DNA of 64,000 bases from Trinickia diaoshuihuensis (GTDB taxonomy: Bacteria > Pseudomonadota > Gammaproteobacteria > Burkholderiales > Burkholderiaceae): positions 112,658-176,657 of the forward strand of contig NZ_QUBS01000024.1 in assembly GCF_003390925.1 (NCBI RefSeq), written 5' to 3'. Shown here piece after piece: positions 42,565 through 52,133 of the stretch (positions are counted from its first letter, which is position 1; every line of letters starts with the position of its first letter). The notes under the pieces are model-generated. The model saw nothing but the letters and a program-made list of their open reading frames with translations. It was not told where the DNA came from and searched no databases. The position numbers and the translations under genes were made by a program.

Positions 42565-44111
42565 ACGCAACAGCAACCTTCGTCTTCGTCCTGTTCTTCA
42601 TCGGCGTGACGATCCTCGGTTTCGTCGCCGCGCATTGGCGGCGCGGGGACTTGGCCCATTTGGAGGAGTGGGGTCTGGGCGGACGCCGCTTCGGCACGAT
42701 CGTCACGTGGTTCCTGCTCGGCGGCGACTTGTATACCGCCTACACGTTCGTGGCCGTACCGGCGCTCGTGTTCGGCGCGGGTGCGACGGGCTTTTTCGCG
42801 CTGCCCTATACGATTCTGATCTATCCGTTCGCGTTCGTCGTCTTCCCGAAGCTGTGGGCCGTCGCTAAACGTCATGGCTATGTCACGTCGGCCGACTTCG
42901 TGAGCGCCCGCTATGGTAGCCGTACGCTTGCGCTGGCGGTCGCGGTGACGGGCATCGTCGCGACGATGCCCTACATCGCGCTGCAACTCGTCGGTATCGA
43001 AGTCGTGATCGGCGGGCTTGGGTTCGACACGTCGGGATTCGTCGGCGATCTGCCGCTGATCATCGCGTTCGCGATTCTCGCCGCCTATACTTATACGTCG
43101 GGCTTGCGCGCGCCGGCCATGATCGCCGTGGTCAAGGACTTGCTGATCTACATCACGATCATCGCCGCGATCATCGTCATTCCGGCGCAACTGGGCGGCT
43201 TCGGTCACATTTTCAGCATCGTGCCGCCCGCCAAGCTGCTGCTGAAGGCACCCGACGTCTCGAGCATGAACGGCTACAGTGCCTACGCGACGCTGGCCGT
43301 CGGCTCCGCGCTGGCGTTGTTCCTCTACCCGCACTCGGTGACGGCGATCTTGTCCTCCTCCTCGGGGAACACGATCCGCCGCAACATGGCGATGCTGCCC
43401 GCGTACTCGCTCGTGCTCGGCTTGCTGGCGCTGCTCGGCTACATGGCGCTGGCCTCGGGCGTGAAGGATATGCCCGAGTTCGCGCCGTACTTCAAGGCGT
43501 TCGGGCCGAACTTCGCCGTGCCGGCGCTGTTCCTGCACTTCTTCCCGTCGTGGTTCGTCGGCGTCGCGTTCGCCGCCATCGCGATCGGCGCGCTCGTGCC
43601 GGCCGCGATCATGTCGATCGCCGCCGCGAACTTGTACACGCGCAACATCCACAAGGAGTTCGTCAATCGCAACATGTCGCACGATCAAGAAACGGGCGTC
43701 GCCAAGCTCGTTTCGCTGATCGTCAAAGTCGGCGCCGTCGCGTTCATTCTCGGTCTGCCGCTGACTTACGCGATCCAGTTGCAGTTGCTCGGCGGCATCT
43801 GGATCATCCAGACGCTGCCCGCGATCGTGCTCGGCCTGTACACGCGTAAGCTCGACCCGCGCGGCCTGCTGGCGGGCTGGGCGGTGGGTATCGCCGTGGG
43901 CACGTGGATGGCCGCCTCGACCGGCCTCAAGAGCTCGATCTTCGCGATTCATCTCGGCGGCTATGCGATCCCCGGCTATGCGGCCGTCTGGTCGCTGATC
44001 GTCAATCTCGCGGTCGCGATCGTCGTCAGCGTCGCCGTCCGTGCGATCGGCATGAGCCATGCCGAAGACCGTACGCGCCCGGAGGACTATCTGGACGTGG
44101 TAGAAGGCTAA
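42561..44111 (+). CDS. sodium:solute symporter family transporter (MctP/PutP-like)
   Basis: This 516-residue membrane protein has about thirteen hydrophobic segments and belongs to the SSS family. It has EEWGLGGRRFGTIVTWFLLGGDLYTAYTFVAVPALVFGAGATGF near the N-terminus, LYPHSVTAILSSSSGNTIRRNMAMLP in the middle, and AAANLYTRNIHKEFVNRNMS. The pairing with DUF3311 and the sequence pattern are most like the MctP monocarboxylate/amino-acid uptake systems. The start overlaps the DUF3311 stop. Two hairpins follow the stop, so transcription probably ends there. Confidence 0.88.
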   Translation: MNATATFVFVLFFIGVTILGFVAAHWRRGDLAHLEEWGLGGRRFGTIVTWFLLGGDLYTAYTFVAVPALVFGAGATGFFALPYTILIYPFAFVVFPKLWAVAKRHGYVTSADFVSARYGSRTLALAVAVTGIVATMPYIALQLVGIEVVIGGLGFDTSGFVGDLPLIIAFAILAAYTYTSGLRAPAMIAVVKDLLIYITIIAAIIVIPAQLGGFGHIFSIVPPAKLLLKAPDVSSMNGYSAYATLAVGSALALFLYPHSVTAILSSSSGNTIRRNMAMLPAYSLVLGLLALLGYMALASGVKDMPEFAPYFKAFGPNFAVPALFLHFFPSWFVGVAFAAIAIGALVPAAIMSIAAANLYTRNIHKEFVNRNMSHDQETGVAKLVSLIVKVGAVAFILGLPLTYAIQLQLLGGIWIIQTLPAIVLGLYTRKLDPRGLLAGWAVGIAVGTWMAASTGLKSSIFAIHLGGYAIPGYAAVWSLIVNLAVAIVVSVAVRAIGMSHAEDRTRPEDYLDVVEG

Positions 44112-44116
44112 GCGCA

Positions 44117-44147
44117 CCGGGCCGCTCGCTCCATGCGAGCGGCCCGG
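44117..44147 (+). terminator. first hairpin after symporter gene
   Basis: CCGGGCCGCTCGC and GCGAGCGGCCCGG pair as a long stem with a short loop, starting 6 bp after the stop. Confidence 0.6.
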
Positions 44148-44157
44148 CACGTTGATA

Positions 44158-44187
44158 AAAGAGGCGGCCGAGTGCCGCCTCTTTTTT
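44158..44187 (+). terminator. Rho-independent terminator after symporter gene
   Basis: GAGGCGGC-CGAGT-GCCGCCTC with a preceding A-run and a following run of six T is a textbook intrinsic terminator. Confidence 0.85.
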
Positions 44188-44249
44188 CGGCCGTCGTATT
44201 CGACGTCCGTATCGACGCGCCGCCGCATTTCGCCGACAATTGCACGGTG

Positions 44250-45386
44250 ATGATCCGTTTCCGCCCCGTCCGCTGGCTTGCGAGTTCGCTCGCGAGCGTT
44301 CTGGTTTCGCCGTACTACCGCTACCGTCATGCAAGCGTGCTGCATGCCGTGCGCGTGGGATTGGCCATGCTCGCCTCGATTCTCGTCACGACGGGCATTC
44401 ACGTGCCGAACGGCATTTGGGCTTCCGTGACGGTGCTCGTCGTTATCGGCGGGTTGCAGCACCACGGCAACATTCGTAAGAAGGCCGCCGATCGTGCGCT
44501 TGGCACGCTGCTGGGCGCGCTTGTCGGGCTCGCGCTGATCGCACAGTTGCACGTGATCGGGTCGATGCCGCTCACCTATTTGCTGATGGCGATCGCAACG
44601 GGGGTCTGCGGGTACTACGCGATCGGCAAGGCCGGCTACATCGCACTGCTGACGGCGATCACGATCTGCATCGTCGCCGGCCACGGCGACAGCACGATCA
44701 ATACGGGCTTATGGCGCACGCTGAACGTTTTGATCGGTATCGTCATCGCGCTTGCGTTCTCGTTCGCCTTACCGCTTTACGCGACCTATTCGTGGCGCTA
44801 TTTGCTGGCGCGTAACCTGCGCGACTGCGCCCGCATTCGCGGCAGGATCGCACGGGGCCGTCCGCTCGATGTGGAAACGCATGTCGCGGCTTTCGCGGCG
44901 CTGAACGGGCGGCTCGTGAAACTGCGCTCGCTGATGCCCTCGGTTGCCAAGGAGGTCGATATTCCGCTGAAGCGCTTGGAGGCGATACAGCGGCTCCATC
45001 GTTCGACGTTGAGCGCGCTCGAGATGATGTCGACGAGTGCCGCGATGCATCCGTCGGCCGGGGCCGAGATGGGCGACGATGCCCGCGCCGAGCGCGACGC
45101 GTTGCTCAGAATGGCCCGCGCGCTGCGCTTCGGCTCGCATTCCCGCGCGGGACAGCGCTTGGCCGTGCCGTCGCTCGGCTCGCCCGTGTCGCTCGCAGGC
45201 GATGGCGAGCGAAGCGGGGCGCCCGACGACACGATGCCGGGACCGCGCTGGATCGCGGGCTGGTTCGCGCAGCAAGTCGAGGTGCTGCGCGCGTTGCTGG
45301 CCGATACCGAACCGCATTGGCACATCGAGGGCGATGCGGCCGCCGCGCGCTGGGCCAAGGCTACGGCGCCGAATTCTCGACGTTGA
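44250..45386 (+). CDS. FUSC family membrane protein
   Basis: This 378-residue protein has an N-terminal FUSC-type membrane region of about six segments (residues 25-190): LHAVRVGLAMLASILVTTGIHVPNGIWASVTVLVVIGG, KKAADRALGTLLGALVGLALI, GYIALLTAITICIVAGHGD. A soluble helical C-terminal part follows. Relatives include fusaric-acid-resistance and YccS/AaeB-like efflux proteins; the ligand here is unknown. The ATG at 44250 is used; a GTG at 44247 is in frame. Its 3' end overlaps the convergent VOC gene by 26 bp. Confidence 0.85.
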   Translation: MIRFRPVRWLASSLASVLVSPYYRYRHASVLHAVRVGLAMLASILVTTGIHVPNGIWASVTVLVVIGGLQHHGNIRKKAADRALGTLLGALVGLALIAQLHVIGSMPLTYLLMAIATGVCGYYAIGKAGYIALLTAITICIVAGHGDSTINTGLWRTLNVLIGIVIALAFSFALPLYATYSWRYLLARNLRDCARIRGRIARGRPLDVETHVAAFAALNGRLVKLRSLMPSVAKEVDIPLKRLEAIQRLHRSTLSALEMMSTSAAMHPSAGAEMGDDARAERDALLRMARALRFGSHSRAGQRLAVPSLGSPVSLAGDGERSGAPDDTMPGPRWIAGWFAQQVEVLRALLADTEPHWHIEGDAAAARWAKATAPNSRR

Positions 45387-45780
45387 CCATCCAAGGCACG
45401 CCGAACTTGTCGACAACCATGCCGAAGCCTTTCGCCCAAAACGTCGGTTGCCAGGGAAAACGAATCTGCCCGCCTTGCGCGAGTGCTTCGAACAGCTTCT
45501 CGCCTTTAGCCGGACTATCGAGCGATATGGAGATGCTGAAGCCCGAATAGGCCGGCGCGGCTGTTTCGTTGGGATTGCCGTCGGTGGCCATCAGCGTCGT
45601 CTGACCGACCTTGAAAGAAGCGTGCATGATCCGTTCGCCCGCTTCTCCCTCGGCGGCAAACTCGCCCGGGGCATCCTTGTGGCGCATCTTGAACGTGACT
45701 TCCGCCCCGAGCGCTTGCTCGTAAAACGCAAGCGCTTCCTCGCAGCGTCCGTAAAAATGCAGATACGGTTGAACCACCAT
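45361..45780 (-). CDS. VOC family protein (PhnB-like)
   Basis: This 139-residue single-domain vicinal-oxygen-chelate protein is of the PhnB/DUF1428-like type: VVQPYLHFYGRCEEALAFYEQALGAEVTFKMRHKD at the N-terminus, IMHASFKVGQTTLMATDG in the middle, and WGxxFGMVVDKFGVPWMVN-type end (FWAKGFGMVVDKFGVPWMV). PhnB homologues have no proven reaction. It ends within the tail of the FUSC gene (26-bp overlap of convergent genes) and lies downstream of transaldolase on the same strand. Confidence 0.88.
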   Translation of the reverse strand: MVVQPYLHFYGRCEEALAFYEQALGAEVTFKMRHKDAPGEFAAEGEAGERIMHASFKVGQTTLMATDGNPNETAAPAYSGFSISISLDSPAKGEKLFEALAQGGQIRFPWQPTFWAKGFGMVVDKFGVPWMVNVENSAP

Positions 45781-45814
45781 GGCGATTACCCCCTTCGTCT
45801 GCGTGAAATCGGGC

Positions 45815-46768
45815 TCAGCGCAGCGCCTCGATCAGCTTTTCGAGCTTGATCGCGTCGGCCGCGAACGCGCGGATCCCTTCCGCGAGCTTTTCGGTGGCCA
45901 TCGCATCGTCGTTTAGTTGGAAGCGGAACGACGGCTCGTCGATGGCGATGCGTTCGATTTTCTCGCCTTCGCTTGCCTGCGGCGAAAGCTTGCGTTCGAC
46001 CGTTTCGTTGCTGTCATGCAGCTTTTGCAGCAGATCGGGGCTGATCGTCAGCAAGTCGCAGCCCGCCAGCTCGATGATTTGATTGGTCGTGCGGAAGCTC
46101 GCGCCCATGACCTCGGTCTTGTAGCCGAAGCGCTTGTAGTAGGCGTAGATGCGGCGCACCGATTGCACGCCCGGATCGTTCGCGCCGCCCATCTTGGCCT
46201 CGTCCCAATCTGCGCCGGCTTGCTTCTTGTACCAGTCGTAGATGCGGCCGACGAACGGCGAGATCAGCTTCGCGCCGGCTTCGGCGCACGCCGCGGCTTG
46301 CACGGGCGAGAACAGCAGCGTCATGTTGCAGTTCACGCCTTCCTTTTGCAGGACTTCGGCTGCGCGCACGCCTTCCCAGGTCGAGGCGAGTTTGATCAGG
46401 ATGCGCTGGCGGTCGATCCCGGCGGCCTCGTAAAGCTTGATGATTTCGAGGCCCTTGTCGATCGAGCGCTTGGCGTCGAACGAAAGACGCGCATCGACCT
46501 CGGTCGATACACGCCCCGGGATGATCTTCAAAATTTCGGTGCCGAACGCGATCAGCAAGTGATCGATGATCGCGGTGGCGGGCTTGCTTGCGTGCTCGCG
46601 CACGGTTTTCTCGAGCAGGGGCTTATACGCGTCTTTCTGCACCGCCTTGAGGATCAAGGACGGGTTCGTCGTCGCATCTTGCGGCTTGTATTGCGCGAGT
46701 TGCTGGAAGTCGCCCGTATCCGCGACGACGATGGTGTGCTGCTTCAGTTGGTCGAGAGCGTTGGTCAT
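45815..46768 (-). CDS. tal: transaldolase
   Basis: This 317-residue class I aldolase belongs to the non-oxidative pentose phosphate pathway. It transfers dihydroxyacetone between sedoheptulose 7-phosphate and glyceraldehyde 3-phosphate. It shows [14 protein letters not shown] near residue 35, the Schiff-base Lys in [12 protein letters not shown], and [28 protein letters not shown]. Length and pattern match TalB. The ATG at 46768 is used; the upstream extension in frame is not conserved. Confidence 0.96.
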   Translation of the reverse strand: MTNALDQLKQHTIVVADTGDFQQLAQYKPQDATTNPSLILKAVQKDAYKPLLEKTVREHASKPATAIIDHLLIAFGTEILKIIPGRVSTEVDARLSFDAKRSIDKGLEIIKLYEAAGIDRQRILIKLASTWEGVRAAEVLQKEGVNCNMTLLFSPVQAAACAEAGAKLISPFVGRIYDWYKKQAGADWDEAKMGGANDPGVQSVRRIYAYYKRFGYKTEVMGASFRTTNQIIELAGCDLLTISPDLLQKLHDSNETVERKLSPQASEGEKIERIAIDEPSFRFQLNDDAMATEKLAEGIRAFAADAIKLEKLIEALR

Positions 46769-46929
46769 GGTCGATTCATTAGCGCTTGACAGCGCCTCCG
46801 CTATGGGTTGGATGAGGGTCGCACGCTTAAACCGCCTAGGCGGCGCGACCCGCTGCAAATGTGACTATTTTAGGCCCGTCGGGTTCAGGCTGCGAAGGCG
46901 GCCCGAAAATGCGCGTCGGCGGCCGATCT

Positions 46930-48153
46930 CTACGGCCGCCGAGCGTTCAGCACCACTTGCGTGATCACGCCGGCGACGAGTCCCCAAAACGCCGATCCGA
47001 TCGAGAGCAGCGTTAGACCCGAAGCCGTCACCATGAACGTGACGAGCGCCGCTTCGCGCTCGCGGACATTGCTCATCGCATTGGTCAGGCCGCTCATGAT
47101 GGAGCCGAACAGGGCTAGCGCCGCCACCGATACGACGAGCGCTTTCGGCAAGGCGGCGAACAGCGCGGCGATCGTCGCGCCGAAGATGCCGGCCACGAGG
47201 TAGAACAAGCCGCACCAAAGGGCCGCGGTATAACGCTTGTTGCGATCCTCGTGCGCTTCCGGGCCCGTGCAGATCGCCGCCGTGATTGCCGCGAGCGTGA
47301 CGCCGTGCGATCCGAACGGCGCGAGCAGCATCGAGGCGATGCCCGTCGTCGAGATCAGCGGCGCCGACGGTACCGAATAGCCGTCGGCGCGCAGTACCGC
47401 CATGCCGGGCATGTTTTGCGACGCCATCGCCACGACGAAAAGCGGCACGCCTAGACTGACGGCGGCCGACAGCGAGAAGTGCGGCGCCGTGAAGACCGGA
47501 TGCGCGAGCGCGACGTGAAAGCGGCTGAAATCGATGAGTCCGAGCCCGGTTGCAACGGCCGTGCCGGCGACGAGCGTCGACAGAATCGCGTAACGCGGCG
47601 CGAGACGCTTCATGAACAGGTAGACGAAGAACATCGTCAACACGAGCGTCGTCTGGTATTGCGCCGCATGAAAGATCTCGATGCCGATTTCGAACAGGAT
47701 GCCGGCCAATAGGGCCGCCGCGATGCCGGCCGGCACGCGTCTCATGAGCGCGTCGAACCAGCCCGTCAGGCCGACGGCGGTGACCAGTAGCGCACTGACG
47801 ATGAATGCGCCGATCGCATCGGCGTAGGGAACGTGCGGCAATGCGGCGATGAGCAGCGCGGCGCCGGGCGTGGAGAAGGCGACCACGACGGGCGTGCGAA
47901 AGCGCAGCGACAGTCCGATCGTGGAAAGCGCCATGCCGATCGACAGCGCCCAAATCCATGAAGAGACTTGCGCCTCGGACAGTTGCGCCGCGCGGCCCGC
48001 CTGGAACACGAGCACGAGCGAACTCGTATAGCCGGTCATCATCGCGACGAATCCGGCGACGATCGAATGCAGCGACGTATCGGCGAGCGGGCGCACCAGG
48101 GCGCGGCGGATCGAAAAGGGACCCGGCAGTTCGGGCGCGGAGGGGGAAGTCAT
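46930..48153 (-). CDS. benzoate/H+ symporter family (BenE-like) transporter
   Basis: This 407-residue membrane protein has about twelve hydrophobic segments and the BenE pattern: SIVAGFVAMMTGYTSSLVLVFQA, TPVVVAFSTPGAALLIAALP, VPLFVVAMASQNMPGMAVLRADGY, GSHGVTLAAITAAICTGPEAHED. Family members move benzoate with protons. No benzoate-degradation gene is in the window, so the substrate is open. The start at 48153 is preceded by GGGGGAAG. Confidence 0.88.
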   Translation of the reverse strand: MTSPSAPELPGPFSIRRALVRPLADTSLHSIVAGFVAMMTGYTSSLVLVFQAGRAAQLSEAQVSSWIWALSIGMALSTIGLSLRFRTPVVVAFSTPGAALLIAALPHVPYADAIGAFIVSALLVTAVGLTGWFDALMRRVPAGIAAALLAGILFEIGIEIFHAAQYQTTLVLTMFFVYLFMKRLAPRYAILSTLVAGTAVATGLGLIDFSRFHVALAHPVFTAPHFSLSAAVSLGVPLFVVAMASQNMPGMAVLRADGYSVPSAPLISTTGIASMLLAPFGSHGVTLAAITAAICTGPEAHEDRNKRYTAALWCGLFYLVAGIFGATIAALFAALPKALVVSVAALALFGSIMSGLTNAMSNVREREAALVTFMVTASGLTLLSIGSAFWGLVAGVITQVVLNARRP

Positions 48154-48251
48154 GGATGCTTGAGACGAGGCGGCGGCTAAAAGGGAAGGCTAAGCGGGAA
48201 GGCTAACCGACATAACGGCTATACGACTCGAAACGCGTGCGAGGCGCGGGG

Positions 48252-49427
48252 TTATTTACTGAGCCTGCGCATTGCCGTCTCGAGCCCCGCGAGCGTCAGC
48301 GGGTACATGCGTTCGCCGAGCAACTGCCGAATGATCGAGACGGATTGGCGATACTCCCACAACCCTTCGGGCTCCGGGTTCAGCCACGCGTGGTGGGGAA
48401 AGCGGTCGGCCAGGCGGCGCAACCACACGGCGCCGGCCTCTGGGTTGTTGTATTCGACCGAGCCGCCCGGTTGCAGCACCTCGTACGGACTCATCGTGGC
48501 GTCGCCGACGAAGATCAGCTTGTAATCGGGCGTGTATTTGTGCAGGACGTCCCAGGTCGGCATGCGCTCCACGTGCCGGCGCCGGTTGCTCTTCCACAGA
48601 TGGTCGTAGACGCAATTGTGGAAGTAGTAGAACTCGAGGTGCTTGAATTCGGCCTTGGCCGCGGAAAACAGTTCCTCGGTGCGCTTGATGTGGTCGTCCA
48701 TCGAGCCGCCTACGTCGAGCAGCATCAGCACTTTGACCGTATTGTGCCGCTCCGGCACCATCTTGAGATCGAGCCAGCCCGCGTTCGCGGCCGTACTGCG
48801 GATCGTGTCGGGCAGATCGAGTTCGTCGGCCGCGCCTTCGCGCGCGAAGCGGCGCAGCCGCCGCAACGCGACTTTGATGTTGCGCGTGCCGATTTCGACC
48901 TGGTCGTCGTAATCGCGGTAGCCGCGCGCCTCCCAGACTTTGACGGCCGTTCGATTGCCGGCCGATTGACCGCCGATGCGCACGCCCTCGGGGTTGTACC
49001 CGCCATTGCCGAACGGCGAGGTGCCGCCCGTGCCGATCCATTTGCTGCCGCCTTCGTGGCGCTCCTTTTGCTCGTCGAAGAGTTCCTTCAAGCGCTCCAT
49101 CAGCTTGTCGAGCCCGCCCATCGCTTCGATTTGCGCCTTTTCCTCGGGCGTGAGTTCGCGACGCAACCGTTGTTCGAGCCAGTCGAGCGGGAGTTCGAAG
49201 GCGGCGTCGGTTCGCGCTTGAGCGCCGCGAAAGTAGGCGCCGAACGCTTGATCGAACTTGTCGAAGTAGCGCTCGTCTTTCACCAGCGTGAGCCGGGCCA
49301 GATAATAGAACTCGTCGAGCGACGGCGCGATCACGCGCTCGCGCAACGCTTCGACGAGCGTCAGGTATTCCTTGACCGACACCGGCAACTGAGCGGCCCG
49401 CAGCGAGTAGAAAAAGTCGATCAACAT
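48252..49427 (-). CDS. VWA domain protein (CoxE-like)
   Basis: This 391-residue protein of the CoxE/YehP-like VWA class is usually encoded next to a MoxR ATPase. The N-terminus has MLIDFFYSLRAAQLPVSVKEYLTLVEAL, the middle is charged, and the VWA domain has a MIDAS-like motif DVGGSM (about residue 240), where the usual pattern is DxSxS. The C-terminal part has the segments WDVLHKYTPDYKLIFVGDATMSPYE and GLWEYRQSVSIIRQLL. With MoxR it is expected to help assemble or load metal on a target enzyme; the target is unknown. Confidence 0.88.
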   Translation of the reverse strand: MLIDFFYSLRAAQLPVSVKEYLTLVEALRERVIAPSLDEFYYLARLTLVKDERYFDKFDQAFGAYFRGAQARTDAAFELPLDWLEQRLRRELTPEEKAQIEAMGGLDKLMERLKELFDEQKERHEGGSKWIGTGGTSPFGNGGYNPEGVRIGGQSAGNRTAVKVWEARGYRDYDDQVEIGTRNIKVALRRLRRFAREGAADELDLPDTIRSTAANAGWLDLKMVPERHNTVKVLMLLDVGGSMDDHIKRTEELFSAAKAEFKHLEFYYFHNCVYDHLWKSNRRRHVERMPTWDVLHKYTPDYKLIFVGDATMSPYEVLQPGGSVEYNNPEAGAVWLRRLADRFPHHAWLNPEPEGLWEYRQSVSIIRQLLGERMYPLTLAGLETAMRRLSK

Positions 49428-49476
49428 GGCCGATGCCTCTCCATGCGCGAGCGCTTAAGCGGCCGCGCGCCTTCGG

Positions 49477-50319
49477 TTACCGATTATGGCGATTCATGAA
49501 CACCAAGCGCTCGAGCAGGCTCATGTCCTGCTCGTTCTTGAGCAGCGCCCCGGCGAGCGGCGGTACGACTTGCTTTTGATCGACCGCGCGCAGCGCCTCG
49601 GCGGGGATGTCCTCGGCGAGCAGCAGCTTGAGCCAATCGAGCAGCTCGGAGGTCGAAGGCTTTTTCTTCAGGCCCGAGACGGCGCGCAGCTCGAAAAAGC
49701 TCGTCAACGCCGCGCGCAGCAAGTCCTCGCGGATGCCGGGGTAATGCACGTCGACGATCCGCTGCATCGTCGCCGGGTCCGGGAATTGGATGTAGTGAAA
49801 GAAGCAGCGGCGCAAGAATGCGTCGGGCAGTTCCTTCTCGTTGTTCGAGGTGATGACGACGAGCGGGCGGTGCTTGGCGCGCACGACCTCGCGCGTCTCA
49901 TAGACATGGAATTCCATCCGGTCGAGCTCGCGCAGCAAGTCGTTCGGAAATTCGATGTCGGCTTTGTCGATTTCGTCGATCAGCAGCACGGCGGGCACGT
50001 CCGATTCGAACGCCTGCCAGAGCACGCCCTTGACGATGTAGTTCGCGATGTCCTGTACGCGCGCGTCGCCCAACTGCGAATCGCGCAGGCGCGAGACGGC
50101 GTCGTATTCGTACAGACCTTGCTGTGCCTTCGTCGTCGATTTGATATGCCACTGGTAGAGCGGCATGCCGAGCGAGGCCGCGACCTCCTCCGCCAGCATC
50201 GTCTTGCCCGTACCGGGCTCGCCCTTGATCAGGAGCGGACGCTTGAGCGTCATCGCGGCGTTGACGGCGAGCTTGAGATCGTCGGTGGCGACGTACTGGG
50301 ACGAGCCTTCGAAGCGCAT
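49477..50319 (-). CDS. MoxR-family AAA+ ATPase
   Basis: This 280-residue AAA+ ATPase has Walker A GEPGTGKTML near residue 35-45, Walker B LLIDEIDKAD, sensor-1 VVITSNNEKELPDAFLRRC with the Arg finger, and the MoxR-type C-terminal lid. It lies 49 bp before the VWA gene on the same strand, the standard MoxR/VWA operon. The pair works as a chaperone system for a partner protein. The GTG/ATG at 50317-50319 gives the expected N-terminus MRFEGSSQYVATDDLKLAVN. Confidence 0.92.
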   Translation of the reverse strand: MRFEGSSQYVATDDLKLAVNAAMTLKRPLLIKGEPGTGKTMLAEEVAASLGMPLYQWHIKSTTKAQQGLYEYDAVSRLRDSQLGDARVQDIANYIVKGVLWQAFESDVPAVLLIDEIDKADIEFPNDLLRELDRMEFHVYETREVVRAKHRPLVVITSNNEKELPDAFLRRCFFHYIQFPDPATMQRIVDVHYPGIREDLLRAALTSFFELRAVSGLKKKPSTSELLDWLKLLLAEDIPAEALRAVDQKQVVPPLAGALLKNEQDMSLLERLVFMNRHNR

Positions 50320-50567
50320 GGCGGCATGCTCTCTAAGAAAAAAACCCAGTATAAGTCAGAAGGGCTAGGCGGCTTCCTCGAGCCGCTTTATGGTGTCGGA
50401 CGGCGCGTGCCCGCCGGCGCCGGGTGGACGCCCGGGCGAGCGGCGCGGTACAATTGCCGCGATTTTTTTGGCCGCTCGTTGCGTTTCCCCACAACAAGAA
50501 CGGCGCAGCGCCATTGCCCGCAGGCTTTTAGCGGGCGCTCGTTTCCCCTCAAGCCAGGTTAGAACCT

Positions 50568-50936
50568 ATGAACTCTTTCGTCGGCAAACATGTCGTGACC
50601 GCAGCGCTTGCCGCGCTCGCGGGGTTTGCGGTGAGCGCGCAGGCGGCCGATGTGGTCGGCAACGCAAAGGCGGGCCAGGGCAAGGTCGCCATGTGTATTG
50701 GGTGCCACGGTATCCCCGATTACCGCACCGCGTTCCCCGAGGTCTATCGCGTGCCGATCCTCGGCGGCCAGAACCAGCAATACCTCGAAAACGCGCTGCA
50801 CGCGTACAAGAAGGGCGACCGCCACTTCCAGACGATGCATGCGATCGCGGTGTCGCTGTCGGACCAGGATATTGCCGATATCGCGGCGTACTACGCCTCG
50901 CAAACGCCGGCGTCGAAGAACAATCCCGACAAGTGA
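50568..50936 (+). CDS. class I cytochrome c, periplasmic
   Basis: This 122-residue protein has a signal peptide (cleavage near AQA-AD, residue 27) and one haem-binding CIGCH (Cys43, Cys46, His47). The Met ligand may be in HFQTMHAIA. It resembles one half of cytochrome c4. A second cytochrome of equal length follows 51 bp downstream in the same direction. The pair probably carries electrons between complex III or a c-type dehydrogenase and an oxidase. Confidence 0.92.
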   Translation: MNSFVGKHVVTAALAALAGFAVSAQAADVVGNAKAGQGKVAMCIGCHGIPDYRTAFPEVYRVPILGGQNQQYLENALHAYKKGDRHFQTMHAIAVSLSDQDIADIAAYYASQTPASKNNPDK

Positions 50937-50987
50937 CCGTCCCATCGGACGCTTTCAGCCACCTCATTTCGCGGGATAGGAGAATTC

Positions 50988-51356
50988 ATGAACAAACCTG
51001 ATCAGGCATTGCGCTTCGTCGGGGCGGCGCTCGTCGCGGCCGTCGGGGCGGTGGGTTCGGCCCATGCGGCCAGCATCGACAACGGCAAGGCGCTCGTCGA
51101 GCAGCACAACTGCGCGGCATGTCACGGCGCGACGTTCACCAAGCCCGTCAGCGGCGATTACCCCAAGCTGGCCGGCCAACACGCCGACTACATCGTCATG
51201 TCCCTGCGTCAGTATCAAATGGGCACGGGCAACCCGAACTTCGGCCGCAACAACGCCATCATGCAGGCCCAGGTGCAAGGCTTGTCGCTGAGCGACATGA
51301 AGGACATCGGCGCCTACCTCGAGTCGCTCCAGGGCGAACTCGTCGACAAGAAGTAA
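50988..51356 (+). CDS. class I cytochrome c, periplasmic
   Basis: This 122-residue protein has a signal peptide (cleavage near AHA-AS, residue 27) and the haem motif CAACH (Cys42, Cys45, His46). A likely Met ligand is in NAIMQAQVQGLSLSDM. The segment YPKLAGQHADYIVMSLRQYQMGTG is typical of cytochrome c4/c-553-like proteins. It has a GGATAGGAG-type ribosome binding site and follows another single-haem cytochrome. A strong terminator follows. Confidence 0.92.
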   Translation: MNKPDQALRFVGAALVAAVGAVGSAHAASIDNGKALVEQHNCAACHGATFTKPVSGDYPKLAGQHADYIVMSLRQYQMGTGNPNFGRNNAIMQAQVQGLSLSDMKDIGAYLESLQGELVDKK

Positions 51357-51403
51357 CGCCGGACGCCCCGGCCGTCATACGATAGGCCGCGTTCGCCGAT
51401 GAG

Positions 51404-51437
51404 AAAACACCCCGCTTTTCGAACGGGGTGTTTTTTT
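51404..51437 (+). terminator. Rho-independent terminator after cytochrome pair
   Basis: AAAACACCCCG and CGGGGTGTTTT pair with a 9-base loop, followed by further T residues. Confidence 0.9.
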
Positions 51438-51502
51438 ATCGGCTGCGTGTCCTGCGTCGAGGTCGTATGAGAAGGTCCTGCGACACGTTGTCGCAGTTCC
51501 CG

Positions 51503-51934
51503 TCAATCTCTCGATGCGCGGCGCTCGATCCGGGCCAGGTAGGCGTCGGTATCGGGCGGCGTGTTGGTGCGCTGCGCCTCCCAGATGGTCTCGCCGAGGC
51601 AGTCCATGATTGCGTGCTGCGCCTCGTGCGTCGAGCCGAGCCGCGCGGCGAGCCGGTCGTGCGCGGCGCGAATGCCGGGCGGCTGATCGATCGAAAGTTG
51701 CTCGCTGATCGCCAAATGCATCGATAGATGCAAAAACGGGTTCGTGCGGCCCGCCTCGGGCGCGTACTCGGCCGCGGTGGTGGCCTCGTCGGCCAGTTCG
51801 GCATGGTATTCGGGGTGTTCGACGATCCAGTCGGCCGCGATCGCTTCGAGCGGCGTGAGGATTTCACCCGCGCGCTGCTTGCGCCAGGTGTCGATGAAAA
51901 AGCGTCGGACTTCGTCGCGGCTCGGGTTGAACAT
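51503..51934 (-). CDS. DUF1841 family protein
   Basis: This 143-residue cytoplasmic protein has the DUF1841 start MFNPSRDEVRRFFIDTWRKQ and the segment LTPLEAIAADWIVEHPEYH, followed by NPFLHLSMHLAISEQLSIDQPPGIR and ending AYLARIERRAS. The family is widespread in betaproteobacteria and has no known function. The start at 51934 begins exactly with the family N-terminus. It faces the next plus-strand gene with a 199-bp divergent region. Confidence 0.9.
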   Translation of the reverse strand: MFNPSRDEVRRFFIDTWRKQRAGEILTPLEAIAADWIVEHPEYHAELADEATTAAEYAPEAGRTNPFLHLSMHLAISEQLSIDQPPGIRAAHDRLAARLGSTHEAQHAIMDCLGETIWEAQRTNTPPDTDAYLARIERRASRD

Positions 51935-52133
51935 CGTGTGAATCGACCTCCGTTTCGGTGATGCCGCGTGGCGGGGCCCTGCCGCGGCCGCCGCTCGGAG
52001 GCAATCGGGTATTTTACGCCCCCTAGCGCGGTACGCGCCGGGTCCCGTATCGCGGGTAGAATCGACCGCCGCCGCGTTGCCCTCTGTGCCGTTCATGCCG
52101 TCGGCGGCAACGACAATCACGATCCTCTCGCAG

